The notes below the pieces were generated by a model. That model saw only the letters and a program-made list of their open reading frames with translations, had not been told where the DNA came from and did no database searches. A DNA stretch of 64,000 nt from Methanoculleus taiwanensis (lineage in GTDB: Archaea > Halobacteriota > Methanomicrobia > Methanomicrobiales > Methanoculleaceae). Below are positions 9,300 through 17,263 of the stretch, piece after piece. Position 1 is the stretch's first letter; every line of letters starts with the position of its first letter. The stretch covers positions 787,327 through 851,326 of the forward strand of contig NZ_LHQS01000001.1 in the NCBI RefSeq assembly GCF_004102725.1, given 5' to 3'. The position numbers and the translations under genes were made by a program.

Positions 9300-9797
9300 A
9301 TGCGAGTCTGGAAATTCGGTGACGACATCGATACGGATGCAATCATCCCCGGCAGGTTCCTGACGATCTACGACGAAAAGGAACTTGCAGAGCACGTCTT
9401 TGAGGGAACCCGCGACGAACTTCGCGCAACCGTCGCGGAAGGCGACATACTCGTCGCCGGCAACAACTTCGGGTGCGGTTCGTCCCGCGAGCATGCCCCC
9501 CTCGCGCTCCGGGGTGCCGGGATACGGGTTGTGATCGCGAAGTCCTTCGCCCGGATCTTCTACCGGAACGCGGTCAACACGGGGCTCCTGCCCCTGGTCT
9601 GCCCGGAGGCGGAGGCGATCGAGGACGGTTCCGCGATCGCGGTGAACACGGCCGAAGGCTATATCGAAGTTGACGGCAGGAGGCTCGCCATCGAGCCGGT
9701 GCCGCCGTTCCTCCAGCGCATCGTGGATGCCGGGGGACTCGTCGAGTATGCAAAGGGAATGGATGAGGTGGAGACATGTACAGGATCGCAAGCATAG
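9300..9797 (+). CDS. leuD: 3-isopropylmalate / homoaconitate dehydratase small subunit
   Basis: 165 residues. It has the swivelling-domain motif [13 protein letters not shown] and the lid loop after [12 protein letters not shown]. In Methanocaldococcus the loop following that Arg separates homoaconitase (YLRT) from isopropylmalate isomerase; here it reads FLTI, which matches neither, so substrate range stays open. GGAGG precedes the ATG (GGGAGGTGTAACAGCATG). It pairs with the large subunit directly upstream. Its last 22 bases overlap the next gene, which is unusually long for translational coupling. Confidence 0.93.
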   Translation: MRVWKFGDDIDTDAIIPGRFLTIYDEKELAEHVFEGTRDELRATVAEGDILVAGNNFGCGSSREHAPLALRGAGIRVVIAKSFARIFYRNAVNTGLLPLVCPEAEAIEDGSAIAVNTAEGYIEVDGRRLAIEPVPPFLQRIVDAGGLVEYAKGMDEVETCTGSQA

Positions 9798-10894
9798 GCG
9801 GAGATGGGATAGGCCCTGAGATCATCGAGGCAGGAAAGGTCGTGCTGGACGCTGCCGGCGAGCGGTACGGCTTTGACATCGCGTGGGAAGATTTCGCTAT
9901 CGGGGCCGACCGCTACCTCGCGACCGGCGAACTCATCACCGAGGACGACCTTGCCGACCTCTCCCGGTTCCGGGCTATCTACTTCGGCGCCATCGGTGAC
10001 GACCGGGTGAAACCCGGTGTTCTCGAGAAGGGTATCCTGCTTGCCCTCCGGTTCCACTTCGACCAGTACGTCAACCTCCGGCCGATCAAACTGCTGGAGG
10101 GGGTCGCGACCCCGCTCGCGAACAAAACTCCGTCGGATATCGACTTCGTCGTCGTCCGGGAGAATACCGAGGACTTCTACGTCGGTATCGGGTCGCGCTT
10201 TGCCGGCGAGAGCGAGAAGGCGACGCTTGAGGTCGTCCGCGACATCTACCAGGTGAAGTTCGGGATGGACGTTACGACCGACGCGGAGGAGATCGCCTAC
10301 CAGATCGGCGTCATCACCCGCGAGGGAGCGGAACGCGTCATGCGCTATGCCTTCGACCTTGCAGAACGGCGGGAGAAGAAACTCGCCTCCGTGGACAAGG
10401 CGAACGTCCTCTCCGACGTCTACGGCCTCTGGCGGGACGTCTTTACGGGCGTTGCGAAGGATTACCCCGACGTTTCGACCGAGTTCAACTTCGTCGACGC
10501 CGTCACGATGTGGTTTGTGAAGAACCCCGAGTGGTACGACGTCGTGGTCACCCCGAACATGTTCGGCGATATCATCACCGATCTCGGGGCGATGATCCAG
10601 GGCGGGCTCGGTCTCGCCCCTGGCGGGAACATCAACCCGCAGGGCACTTCCATGTTCGAGCCGATCCACGGGTCGGCGCCGAAGTACAAAGGGCTCAACG
10701 TCGCAAACCCGATGGCCACCATCTGGGCGGGATCGATGATGCTCGACCACCTCGGCGAGCACGAGGCTGCGGCGGCCGTTCTCCGCGGTATCGAGCAGAG
10801 TATCACCGGGCGGTTCGTCACCCGGGATATGGGCGGGAAGGCGACGACGAGCGAGGTCGGCGAGCATATCGCGTCGCTCGTCCTGCAACACTAA
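9776..10894 (+). CDS. leuB: 3-isopropylmalate / homoisocitrate dehydrogenase family protein
   Basis: 372 residues, an NAD(P)-dependent beta-decarboxylating dehydrogenase. GGDGIGPEI opens the N terminus; [16 protein letters not shown] is the substrate loop; [37 protein letters not shown] and [19 protein letters not shown] follow in family order. It oxidatively decarboxylates 3-isopropylmalate or a homoisocitrate-type acid after the dehydratase. The protein is closer in look to the tartrate/isopropylmalate dehydrogenase branch than to isocitrate dehydrogenase. GAGGTGGAG six bases before the ATG, inside the end of leuD, fixes the start despite the 22-base overlap. A T-run follows the stop. Confidence 0.92.
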   Translation: MYRIASIGGDGIGPEIIEAGKVVLDAAGERYGFDIAWEDFAIGADRYLATGELITEDDLADLSRFRAIYFGAIGDDRVKPGVLEKGILLALRFHFDQYVNLRPIKLLEGVATPLANKTPSDIDFVVVRENTEDFYVGIGSRFAGESEKATLEVVRDIYQVKFGMDVTTDAEEIAYQIGVITREGAERVMRYAFDLAERREKKLASVDKANVLSDVYGLWRDVFTGVAKDYPDVSTEFNFVDAVTMWFVKNPEWYDVVVTPNMFGDIITDLGAMIQGGLGLAPGGNINPQGTSMFEPIHGSAPKYKGLNVANPMATIWAGSMMLDHLGEHEAAAAVLRGIEQSITGRFVTRDMGGKATTSEVGEHIASLVLQH

Positions 10895-10895
10895 T

Positions 10896-10940
10896 TCTTT
10901 TTCCCTGCCCGTATCGGGCGGCAGTCCCGAAAAAAAGTAT
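10896..10940. terminator. Convergent terminator region
   Basis: TCTTTTT (10897-10903) follows the dehydrogenase stop. A short perfect stem GCCCG-TAT-CGGGC (10907-10919) comes next, then an A-run (10930-10937) that is a T-run for the opposite strand. The block can end transcription from both sides. Confidence 0.5.
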
Positions 10941-10946
10941 GGCGAT

Positions 10947-11537
10947 CTACTCAACCCGCTTCTCAAGAAGCCTGCGGATAGCCTGAAGCTCCGCGAGCAC
11001 GGCGTCGTCGCCCGTCGTTGCAGGCTGCTCGGGCTGGCCTTCGGTCGCGACGGGAGGGGCGCCCCGGACAAAGCCCATGATCGTCTCCCGGAGGTCTTCA
11101 GCGTCCTCGATCCCGTTTAAGTGGATCTCGGCTCTGGCCTGGGCGGAGTAACCCGCCGTCTGGACCCGGAGAGACGAGAACCCGAGGTAGCGCATCAGCG
11201 GCCCCTGGGTAATGTCGACGTTCGTGATCCGGTTGTAGGGGACGATCCCGGTCTGCCGGAACCAGACCCCGCGCTTCCACGAGATCTCGTCGGGAGTGAG
11301 CCGGTAGACGACGCTTTCGTAGTAGAGCGGGATCCAGACCGCGATGAAGGCGAGGGCTGCGGCGAGCGGAACCCCGACGGCGAGAACGGCAGGCAGTGAT
11401 CCCGTGAGGCCGAGGGGCAGGACGACGAAGGGGAGGACGAATACCACGACGATCAGGAGAAGCGAGATATACATATATGTCCGGTATGCCGGTTCGGGTT
11501 TGAACGGCTCTCCGATGCGAAAAGGTACGGTTGCCAT
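10947..11537 (-). CDS. Membrane protein with bacterial PH (DUF304/YdbS-like) domain
   Basis: 196 residues from the ATG at 11537, which has GAGGTGAT a few bases upstream; a GTG nine bases earlier overlaps that ribosome site and is rejected. Two membrane segments (~20-45 and ~50-70) are followed by a DUF304/bPH2 domain with VVYRLTPDEISWKRGVWFRQTGIVPYNRITNVDITQGP, the signature of this family. A flexible tail (PVATEGQPEQPATTGDD) leads to a C-terminal helix (VLAELQAIRRLLEKRVE) that may oligomerise. Such proteins are membrane-associated and of unknown biochemical role. Confidence 0.8.
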   Translation of the reverse strand: MATVPFRIGEPFKPEPAYRTYMYISLLLIVVVFVLPFVVLPLGLTGSLPAVLAVGVPLAAALAFIAVWIPLYYESVVYRLTPDEISWKRGVWFRQTGIVPYNRITNVDITQGPLMRYLGFSSLRVQTAGYSAQARAEIHLNGIEDAEDLRETIMGFVRGAPPVATEGQPEQPATTGDDAVLAELQAIRRLLEKRVE

Positions 11538-11604
11538 CTGTATCACCTCTCTGGTTTGCGCTTCCCGGTGTTGAAGGTATCAGTTCGGAAGCACGGGTGC
11601 CCGC

Positions 11605-12021
11605 CTACGTATTGCCTGCAATGAGCCGGTAGTATGTCCCGTGGTAATCAAGGATGATGTTCCGGACGTTTCCATGCTCATCCGGGTACCAGGCGTAACG
11701 GGTTATCAGTTCCTCCTCTTCGTCGGGCGTGATACGGATAGAACTGTATCCGGGGTTGTTTGAGAGACGGGGGAGGTGATCGAGGAGTGTGCCGGTCGGC
11801 CGGATGATCCTTTCCTGATCCAGGATCATCGCTGCAAGCGCCGGGTACCCGGTAAGATCGTCCTCGGTCAGGCGGTAGACGATCTCGTCTTCCGGTGTGT
11901 CCTTATCGACCGCCTGCACCGCAAGGTAGCCCTGTGAGAAACCGACGACGGCGAATGCCGAGAGCAGCGTCATCGCGCTGAGCGAGACAAAGAGAACCAG
12001 TATAAGACCTTCAAGCCGCAT
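11605..12021 (-). CDS. Exported/membrane protein of unknown function
   Basis: 138 residues from the Met at 12021, chosen because it starts directly before a hydrophobic segment (MRLEGLILVLFVSLSAMTLLSAFAVVGFS); the upstream in-frame Met would add a hydrophilic stretch that overlaps the next gene. The outer domain contains VYRLTEDDLTGYPALAAMIL and RITPDEEEELITRYAW and ends in a YRLIAGN tail. The VYRLTxDx phrase echoes the PH-domain protein downstream, but I see no further similarity. Function unknown. Confidence 0.6.
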   Translation of the reverse strand: MRLEGLILVLFVSLSAMTLLSAFAVVGFSQGYLAVQAVDKDTPEDEIVYRLTEDDLTGYPALAAMILDQERIIRPTGTLLDHLPRLSNNPGYSSIRITPDEEEELITRYAWYPDEHGNVRNIILDYHGTYYRLIAGNT

Positions 12022-12097
12022 GGTGCCTGTTATAGATGAATCGCCTGATGGATATAAAAATCCATGCTCTTCCGGGAGGCCGGAATAACCTCCGGGT

Positions 12098-12550
12098 TCA
12101 TTCAATTGTCCTCTTCATGATAGTCCGATCTACTCCGGCACCGAAATAATCGCCGCAGTAGTCGACCTCAAAAAATCCGTTTCTGTCATACAGGTTTCGC
12201 CCGGGGACGTTCGCCGGTGAGACCGATAAAAACACCTCGCGTATGCTCATGCTCCGAAACGCTGCAAGGATACCCGCGACAAGTTCCGCTCCCACACCCT
12301 GCCTCCGGTCTTTCTCCCGGACGGCGAGCCGGATGATCCACGCCTGGGTCGGGTCCTGCTGCACCCGGGCGCCGATGGTATACCCGATGACCTCACCGTC
12401 ACGGTCGGCGACGAGGAAGGTCTCCGGGAAGAGGACGCCCGCCTGCCTGATGAAGACCGCGGGTTTGCATTCTCCGGGAGTATTTGCCTCTTCGAGGGAA
12501 CAGAGGGCGGTGTACTCGCTCTCCCGATAGCGCCGGATCGTAAGAGTCAT
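12098..12550 (-). CDS. GNAT-family N-acetyltransferase
   Basis: 150 residues from the ATG at 12550 (MTLTIRRYRESEYTALCSLEEAN). The acetyl-CoA pyrophosphate loop is the GNAT motif A segment WIIRLAVREKDRRQGVGAELV (R/Q-x-x-G-x-G/A), and motif B is the VSPANVPGRNLYDRNGFFEVD segment with the usual Asn and Tyr. It transfers an acetyl group to an amine; the substrate cannot be read from sequence. A 27-residue upstream extension is open but lacks family similarity. It lies on the same strand as the small gene upstream, but 77 bases apart. Confidence 0.85.
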   Translation of the reverse strand: MTLTIRRYRESEYTALCSLEEANTPGECKPAVFIRQAGVLFPETFLVADRDGEVIGYTIGARVQQDPTQAWIIRLAVREKDRRQGVGAELVAGILAAFRSMSIREVFLSVSPANVPGRNLYDRNGFFEVDYCGDYFGAGVDRTIMKRTIE

Positions 12551-12627
12551 AGCATGAGGTTTCGCGGATGACGTAAAAAAGGTAATACCGGAGCTCCGCC
12601 GCACGGATCGATGAAGGGGTCTGCCTC

Positions 12628-12867
12628 TCACAGTGTTTTTTCGCTGCCTTTCTGCTTCTCTTGCTTCTTCTTCTGACCCTGTTCGAGCATATCGCGAGCC
12701 ATCTGGTACGTCTCGATCTTATACTGCATCTGCTCGATCCAGTGCTCTTTCATCTTTATCCGTGAATCGATCATCCGTATCATAAGTTGCCGGATCTGAT
12801 CCTCGCCGAGGCACTTCCACATCTTCTCGACGAGCTGGCCGTGTGCATCATAGCCATGGTACGTCAT
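12628..12867 (-). CDS. Small helical protein, unknown
   Basis: 79 residues, almost all helix: CLGEDQIRQLMIRMIDSRIKMKEHWIEQMQYKIETYQMARDMLE resembles a coiled coil, with a Lys/Gln-rich tail (QGQKKKQEKQKG). GGAGG nine bases before the ATG and a TTTTAATA box about 50 bases upstream make it one of the few clearly leadered genes here. Function not recognised; a small regulatory or nucleoid-associated adapter is possible but unsupported. Confidence 0.6.
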   Translation of the reverse strand: MTYHGYDAHGQLVEKMWKCLGEDQIRQLMIRMIDSRIKMKEHWIEQMQYKIETYQMARDMLEQGQKKKQEKQKGSEKTL

Positions 12868-12909
12868 ACTCGTTTTCCTCCCAGGGACAGGGCACCCCCT
12901 GTGCCGGTA

Positions 12910-12924
12910 AGGATATTAAAACCT
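12910..12924 (-). promoter_or_regulatory. TATA box for the small helical protein gene
   Basis: On the minus strand the sequence reads GGTTTTAATATCC, centred about 50 bases from the ATG at 12867. Initiation 25-27 bases downstream gives a leader of roughly 24 bases that contains GGGAGG. Confidence 0.45.
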
Positions 12925-13063
12925 TGTGGGGCGACAAAAACTGGTAATACTGTGATTGCAGAAGTGACATCTGATCCGGCATTCGCTCCTCCCGCTCTCC
13001 CCGCCTGCCGTGCCCGCAGAGATCAGCGGATAAGGGAGGATCAGTTCCGTTTCCTGCGCCAGG

Positions 13064-14209
13064 CTATATTCTCCGCTGCTTTCCGTCCATACAGGCGTTC
13101 AGCACTTCATCAAGAAGCTCGAGCGTCCCCTCGACCCCGGCAAGCGCCCGGGCGCGGAGGTGCACCCGTCCCCTGACCGGCGGCGTTAAGGGGACGAAAG
13201 GAATATTTGGAAGGACGCTCCGCTCGTAGGACGAACCGATGACGAGATCGGGTTCGCACGCCCTGAGCCGGTCCGCTATCCGGATGAAATCGACCGTCTC
13301 CTCGACCCGGAAGCGGGAGGGCGGGGTGTGGTTTCGGGAGCATATGCAGGCTATATCGGCGTCGAGATGCCGCTCGAGCGTCTCGGCGACGAAGACGGCA
13401 TATGCCCCTCCTCCACATACCGCTACCCGGGGCGGCTCAAAACGGCGCAGGTACTTGTCGCATGCCTTCGCGATCCGCTCCTCTGCCGAGGCGATCTCCC
13501 GGTAGACGGGTGCGGGATCGAGAGACTCACAAGCATCCGTGAGTCTTTCGAAGGTCTCGGCCACTGCGTCGAGGCCGAGGAGGGAACCGTACCATTCCCC
13601 GACGCCGCTCGCAAGGTCGGGGTTCGTGCCGATCGTGAACGGAGCCGCCCGGTATGCCGCTTCGAATCGGTCGCAGCAGAAGGTCGTCCCGATCTCCGCG
13701 CCTGCCATGGTAAGCAGGCGCCGGGCTTCAAGCATGTTCCCCCGGTGCAGCGGATCGATGAGGCTGACCCCGTCGATGTTGATGCCCTGCCTCCCTTCGT
13801 CGACAGTCGGGCGTATCCGTTCCAGTGCCGCATGGTACCCGGCCTCGAGCGTACCGAGGAATCCCGGGCTGTCGACGAGGAGCAGGTCGTGCTCGTCGGC
13901 AACGCCCGCGAGGTCTTCACCGAGGATCGCGGGCACACAGGTGGTGACGACGGCGATATGCTCGTAGCGATCGGCAACCTCGTCGATAACCTCGGCGAGC
14001 CGTTCTTCCGTCCCGAAGATGATCTCGTTCTCGACGAGGAACGTCCCGTAGATGGGGGCACCGACGAGGGAGGCCGGGTAAAAGTAGCATCCGCTCGAAC
14101 CGTGGACGATGACGGCGAGGTTCTCAAACCCGGCGAGGCACGCGACCGCTCCGGTCATGGCACACGGCCAGAGCGGGTTCGTGCAGTCCTGCTGTGCGGG
14201 GGGGTGCAT
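13064..14209 (-). CDS. Nitrogenase-like component 1 protein, NifK/NifN-type
   Basis: 381 residues from the ATG at 14209. Cys16 (PLWPCAMTGA), Cys41 (HGSSGCYFYP) and Cys91 (VTTCVPAILG) match in order and spacing the three cluster-ligating cysteines of NifD/NifK/BchN/BchB. NEIIFGTEERL and GINIDGVS are further family features. The C-terminal IGSSYERSVLPNIPFVPL followed by GVEGTLELLDEVLNA resembles the end of NifK/NifN. It lacks the extra length of true NifK (over 500 residues). It would form the second half of a component 1 with the D-type protein at 16190-17263, receiving electrons from the NifH-like protein at 17223-18053. Substrate unknown. A minus-strand CTTTTTATC box about 36 bases before the ATG fits a short leader. 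Confidence 0.85.
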   Translation of the reverse strand: MHPPAQQDCTNPLWPCAMTGAVACLAGFENLAVIVHGSSGCYFYPASLVGAPIYGTFLVENEIIFGTEERLAEVIDEVADRYEHIAVVTTCVPAILGEDLAGVADEHDLLLVDSPGFLGTLEAGYHAALERIRPTVDEGRQGINIDGVSLIDPLHRGNMLEARRLLTMAGAEIGTTFCCDRFEAAYRAAPFTIGTNPDLASGVGEWYGSLLGLDAVAETFERLTDACESLDPAPVYREIASAEERIAKACDKYLRRFEPPRVAVCGGGAYAVFVAETLERHLDADIACICSRNHTPPSRFRVEETVDFIRIADRLRACEPDLVIGSSYERSVLPNIPFVPLTPPVRGRVHLRARALAGVEGTLELLDEVLNACMDGKQRRI

Positions 14210-14297
14210 GGGGTCTCGCAAGATCATCGATGTGGCGGGATAAAAAGGGTGGCGAAGGGACGGGCGCTTCACCGGCGTCGATCCGAATGATGGGGTA

Positions 14298-14310
14298 TTA
14301 TCTTTTTATT
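14298..14310 (+). promoter_or_regulatory. TATA box for PEGA protein gene
   Basis: TATCTTTTTATT lies about 22 bases before the ATG at 14327. Normal archaeal spacing would put the transcript start at or next to that ATG, suggesting a leaderless mRNA. Confidence 0.45.
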
Positions 14311-14326
14311 CGTGAATATATGCGGT

Positions 14327-15625
14327 ATGAAGACTCAGAATCGTATCCTGATCCTGGTTGTGCTCCTGCTGTTCGCGGGCGGTTTTGTCTCTGCCGGATC
14401 CGCTGCCGGTACTGCGGATGTAACGATCGTCTCCTCCCCCGGAGGCGCCGCCGTCACGATAGACGGCTCCTACGTCGGCATGACCGGAGCAGGGTCGACC
14501 ATCCCGTTCTCGGTCAGCGTGAACGCAGGAACGCATACCGTGGCCGTAGCGCTTCCCGGGTACCAGCCCTCGGTCACCACCGTTCAGGTGAACCCCGGTG
14601 AACTGCGGACGCTCTCGATAACCCTTGCTCCTTCCCCGCCGTCGGGTGCGGTCTATGTCGCCTCGACGCCAGGGAGTGCGGCGGTGACGCTCGACGGCGG
14701 CGAGTCGCAGACGACTCCCGCAAACTTCACCGCTGTGGCGCCCGGGACGCACTCGGTGAAGATCACGAAACCGGGATTCGTCCCCTGGTCGAAGACGGTA
14801 ACCGTGACGGCCGGAAAGACCGTGACCGTTAACGCGATCCTGAACCCGGCGCCTGATACGGGGACGCTTTCGGTCACGTCGACCCCCCCCGGTGCCGATA
14901 TCTACCTTGACGGAACGTACCGGGGGCATACCCCGCTGACCATAGGGAACGTCGTCCAGGGCGGGCACGAGCTCCGCCTCCTGCTCGCCGGGTATCAGAC
15001 CTGGACAGGGACGGCGTCGGTCGCCGGCGGGAAGAGCACTTCGGTCAACGCCGTTCTCATCCCGACGCCTGCCGGAACAAACGGAGATGTCGCCGTGACG
15101 TCCACGCCTGCGGGAGCGGCGATCTACCTCGATAGCACTTACCGGGGTACGACTGTCGCCGGGAACCCGATAGATATCACCGGGGTCTCTCCCGGAACGC
15201 ACACCGTCACGCTGACGCGTGCCGGGTATGCCGATTACGTCACCGGCATCTCCGTTGCTCCGGGTCAGACGGTGCGCGTATCCGCTGTGATGCAGCCGGG
15301 TGCAGGCCCGGGGGAGGGTGGTTCAATCGCCGTCTCCTCGACGCCCTCCGGCGCTGACATCTACCTCGACAACCAGTATCTCGGGATAACGCCGCTCACA
15401 GAGGCAGGTGTCGCGGCCGGTTCGCATACGCTGCTCCTGAAGATGAACGGCTACACGGACTGGTCGGGCGAGATCCAGGTGACGGCAGGGAAAAGCACCG
15501 AAGTCACGGCAGGTATGATGGCGGTGCAGAGTTCGCAGGAGGCAGGGGGCGCCCCCATCATGCTGCCGGCCGTGCTCGCGCTCGCCGCGGTGCTCTTCCT
15601 CGCGGGCAGAACGAGAAAAGAATAA
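14327..15625 (+). CDS. Cell-surface protein with five PEGA repeats
   Basis: 432 residues. A signal peptide (MKTQNRILILVVLLLFAGGFVSA) is followed by five PEGA-type beta repeats of ~70 residues, each opening with a V-x-S-T/S-P-x-G/S-A-x-[IV]-x-[IL]-D-G core, at roughly 30, 107, 181, 255 and 335. A C-terminal membrane helix (~411-428) and short basic tail (GRTRKE) anchor it. PEGA domains are small surface-exposed beta modules thought to bind cell-wall or extracellular polymers. No archaeosortase PGF motif is seen. The gene separates the K-type nitrogenase-like gene from the H/D pair. The ATG at 14327 is preferred over the GTG at 14312 because it directly begins the signal peptide. Confidence 0.88.
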   Translation: MKTQNRILILVVLLLFAGGFVSAGSAAGTADVTIVSSPGGAAVTIDGSYVGMTGAGSTIPFSVSVNAGTHTVAVALPGYQPSVTTVQVNPGELRTLSITLAPSPPSGAVYVASTPGSAAVTLDGGESQTTPANFTAVAPGTHSVKITKPGFVPWSKTVTVTAGKTVTVNAILNPAPDTGTLSVTSTPPGADIYLDGTYRGHTPLTIGNVVQGGHELRLLLAGYQTWTGTASVAGGKSTSVNAVLIPTPAGTNGDVAVTSTPAGAAIYLDSTYRGTTVAGNPIDITGVSPGTHTVTLTRAGYADYVTGISVAPGQTVRVSAVMQPGAGPGEGGSIAVSSTPSGADIYLDNQYLGITPLTEAGVAAGSHTLLLKMNGYTDWSGEIQVTAGKSTEVTAGMMAVQSSQEAGGAPIMLPAVLALAAVLFLAGRTRKE

Positions 15626-15645
15626 TTCCCTTTTTCCCCTCTGGG
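15626..15645. terminator. T-rich tract after PEGA gene
   Basis: TTCCCTTTTTCCCC follows the PEGA stop and lies between two convergent stops (the UspA gene ends at 15651). It is a plausible archaeal terminator for the plus strand. Confidence 0.35.
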
Positions 15646-15650
15646 CGGCT

Positions 15651-16106
15651 TTAGCGTTTTACGACCATGACCGGTTGGTGAGCGTTCTTGACGACGTACT
15701 CGGAGACGGTGCCGAGCAGACGGTCACGGAGATTGCTTCTGCCGTGCGAGCCTATGACAATGAGGGAGACGTTCTCCTCGTCGGCTGCTTTGACGATCTC
15801 TTTCCCCGGGTCGCCGATGGGTGTCCGGAGATGCACCCTGAGCCCTTCCCGTTCGAGCTGCCGGCGGGTATCGATGATGCTGTTCTGGATCTCCTCCCGT
15901 AGCCGTCGCTGAACCTCGGTCTCGACGTCCGGCACCGAACCGAGAAAACCCGCTCCGCCCGATGCGATCATGGTGATGTCCTTCTGGTCGATGACATGCA
16001 CCATCACCACCTCGAGGGTGCCTGCGGCCTTCAGATCCCGGATAGATTCCATTGCTTTCATCGAGGGCTCGGAGAAGTCGGTGGGGAATAAAATGCGCTG
16101 AAACAC
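15651..16106 (-). CDS. Universal stress protein A family
   Basis: 151 residues, the usual single-domain length. MFQRILFPTDFSEPSMKAME is the classic N-terminal strand/helix, and the ATP-binding pattern G-x2-G-x9-G-[ST] is complete in IGSHGRSNLRDRLLGTVSEYV. UspA proteins of this type bind ATP and modulate stress survival. It starts with GTG at 16106, supported by AGGAGG eight bases upstream and a TTATATAC box further up. It sits between the nitrogenase-like D gene and the PEGA gene, and has its own promoter, so it is probably not a functional partner of either. Confidence 0.92.
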   Translation of the reverse strand: MFQRILFPTDFSEPSMKAMESIRDLKAAGTLEVVMVHVIDQKDITMIASGGAGFLGSVPDVETEVQRRLREEIQNSIIDTRRQLEREGLRVHLRTPIGDPGKEIVKAADEENVSLIVIGSHGRSNLRDRLLGTVSEYVVKNAHQPVMVVKR

Positions 16107-16189
16107 GGCTCAATCCTCCTGTATGGATATCCAAACCTTTGCTCACCCTGTATATAACAGTACGGTTGGGCGAGGGTAGGAACCGGCTG

Positions 16190-17263
16190 TTATCGGTGGC
16201 TGCCGGCACGGATTGCCCGCTGCCAGCGGTGCAGCATCCGGTGAACCCCCCCGGTTCCGACCGGGGCCGGGTAGGGTGCAGATAGTGGGATCCCATCCTC
16301 TGCGATGCGGAGATCGAGTGCTTCTGCAAGTTCTCTGATGATCTCCCGATCGATCCCGTCCTCTTTGAGCATCGGTGAGAGGCGGTTGAACCTGACCCGG
16401 TTTCCGGCAAGTTCCCTGAACTCCGAGAGGATCTCCTCCTGGTATGCAGCCTCTTCACGCACCGCTTTACGCGTATCCTGCCCCGTCAGCCTGCCCACCT
16501 CTTCGAGGAACCGGAGGGTTCCGGCAAGACCCGTCGGAAATGAATCGATAAAGGGTGTACCGTGCCGGTGCCGGAGTTCTTCCCCGACCGGCAGGAGAGC
16601 CGGTTCGCGGAGGATGTTGAGCGATCCCGCACCGAGACGGGCGATATCGTCCGTGCCGATCCCCCGGACGAACCGGAGGTTCACCGGAAGGTCGAAGTAC
16701 GCGAGCAGGCGCATCAGCTCGGCGTAGTTCTCGTCGACATCCGCTTCAAGGTTCTTCTCCCCGATGAGCGTCACCCCATCGCTCTTGCGAGAGCAGGGTA
16801 CGGCAAGGGTTGCGGCGGCGAGCAGTGCGTTTGAGACGCCTGTCTGGAAGGTTCCGCCGAGGAATCCGGCCGTCCGGATGGGAACGACCGGAAGGTTCCA
16901 CTCGTGTGCGCAGACGGCCTGGACGTCGTCGCCGATGGTGTCGACGATACAGGTGGAGAGGACGAAGAGCGACGACGGGGACGGCGAGAGTCCGTGGGCT
17001 TTATCGATGCACCGCAGAAGCGCGTCTTCGCCGCCGAAGATGATCTCGTTCTCGGAAAGGCCTGTCGAGAGGAGACGGGGGACGGCGACCGTATCGTTTC
17101 CGAGCAGCGTTGCATGGAGGAGGGAAAAATTGTGGTGGGTGCATCCGGCAGGGCCGTGGATGATGCAGACCGCGTCGCGTATCTCCGTCACCACGGCAAG
17201 AGCGCCGGTCAGGGTGCACCCTTCAAACCTGAACAGATTCGAGGGCAAAGGCTTCGAGTTCAT
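16190..17263 (-). CDS. Nitrogenase-like component 1 protein, NifD/NifE-type
   Basis: 357 residues from the ATG at 17263. Cys16 ([10 protein letters not shown]), Cys41 ([11 protein letters not shown]) and Cys105 ([10 protein letters not shown]) are the three cluster ligands; the first two fall at exactly the same positions as in the K-type partner. [15 protein letters not shown] followed by HGPAGC is close to the NifE/NifD N-terminal pattern, and [14 protein letters not shown] and [23 protein letters not shown] are shared with the superfamily. Where NifD would have its FeMo-co Cys the region reads GAGSLNIL, with no Cys. The C-terminal Rossmann part is short. It overlaps the NifH-like gene by 41 bases, implying strong coupling. 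Not CfbD-like at the N terminus (no HPRPSP-type start). Confidence 0.85.
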   Translation of the reverse strand: MNSKPLPSNLFRFEGCTLTGALAVVTEIRDAVCIIHGPAGCTHHNFSLLHATLLGNDTVAVPRLLSTGLSENEIIFGGEDALLRCIDKAHGLSPSPSSLFVLSTCIVDTIGDDVQAVCAHEWNLPVVPIRTAGFLGGTFQTGVSNALLAAATLAVPCSRKSDGVTLIGEKNLEADVDENYAELMRLLAYFDLPVNLRFVRGIGTDDIARLGAGSLNILREPALLPVGEELRHRHGTPFIDSFPTGLAGTLRFLEEVGRLTGQDTRKAVREEAAYQEEILSEFRELAGNRVRFNRLSPMLKEDGIDREIIRELAEALDLRIAEDGIPLSAPYPAPVGTGGVHRMLHRWQRAIRAGSHR

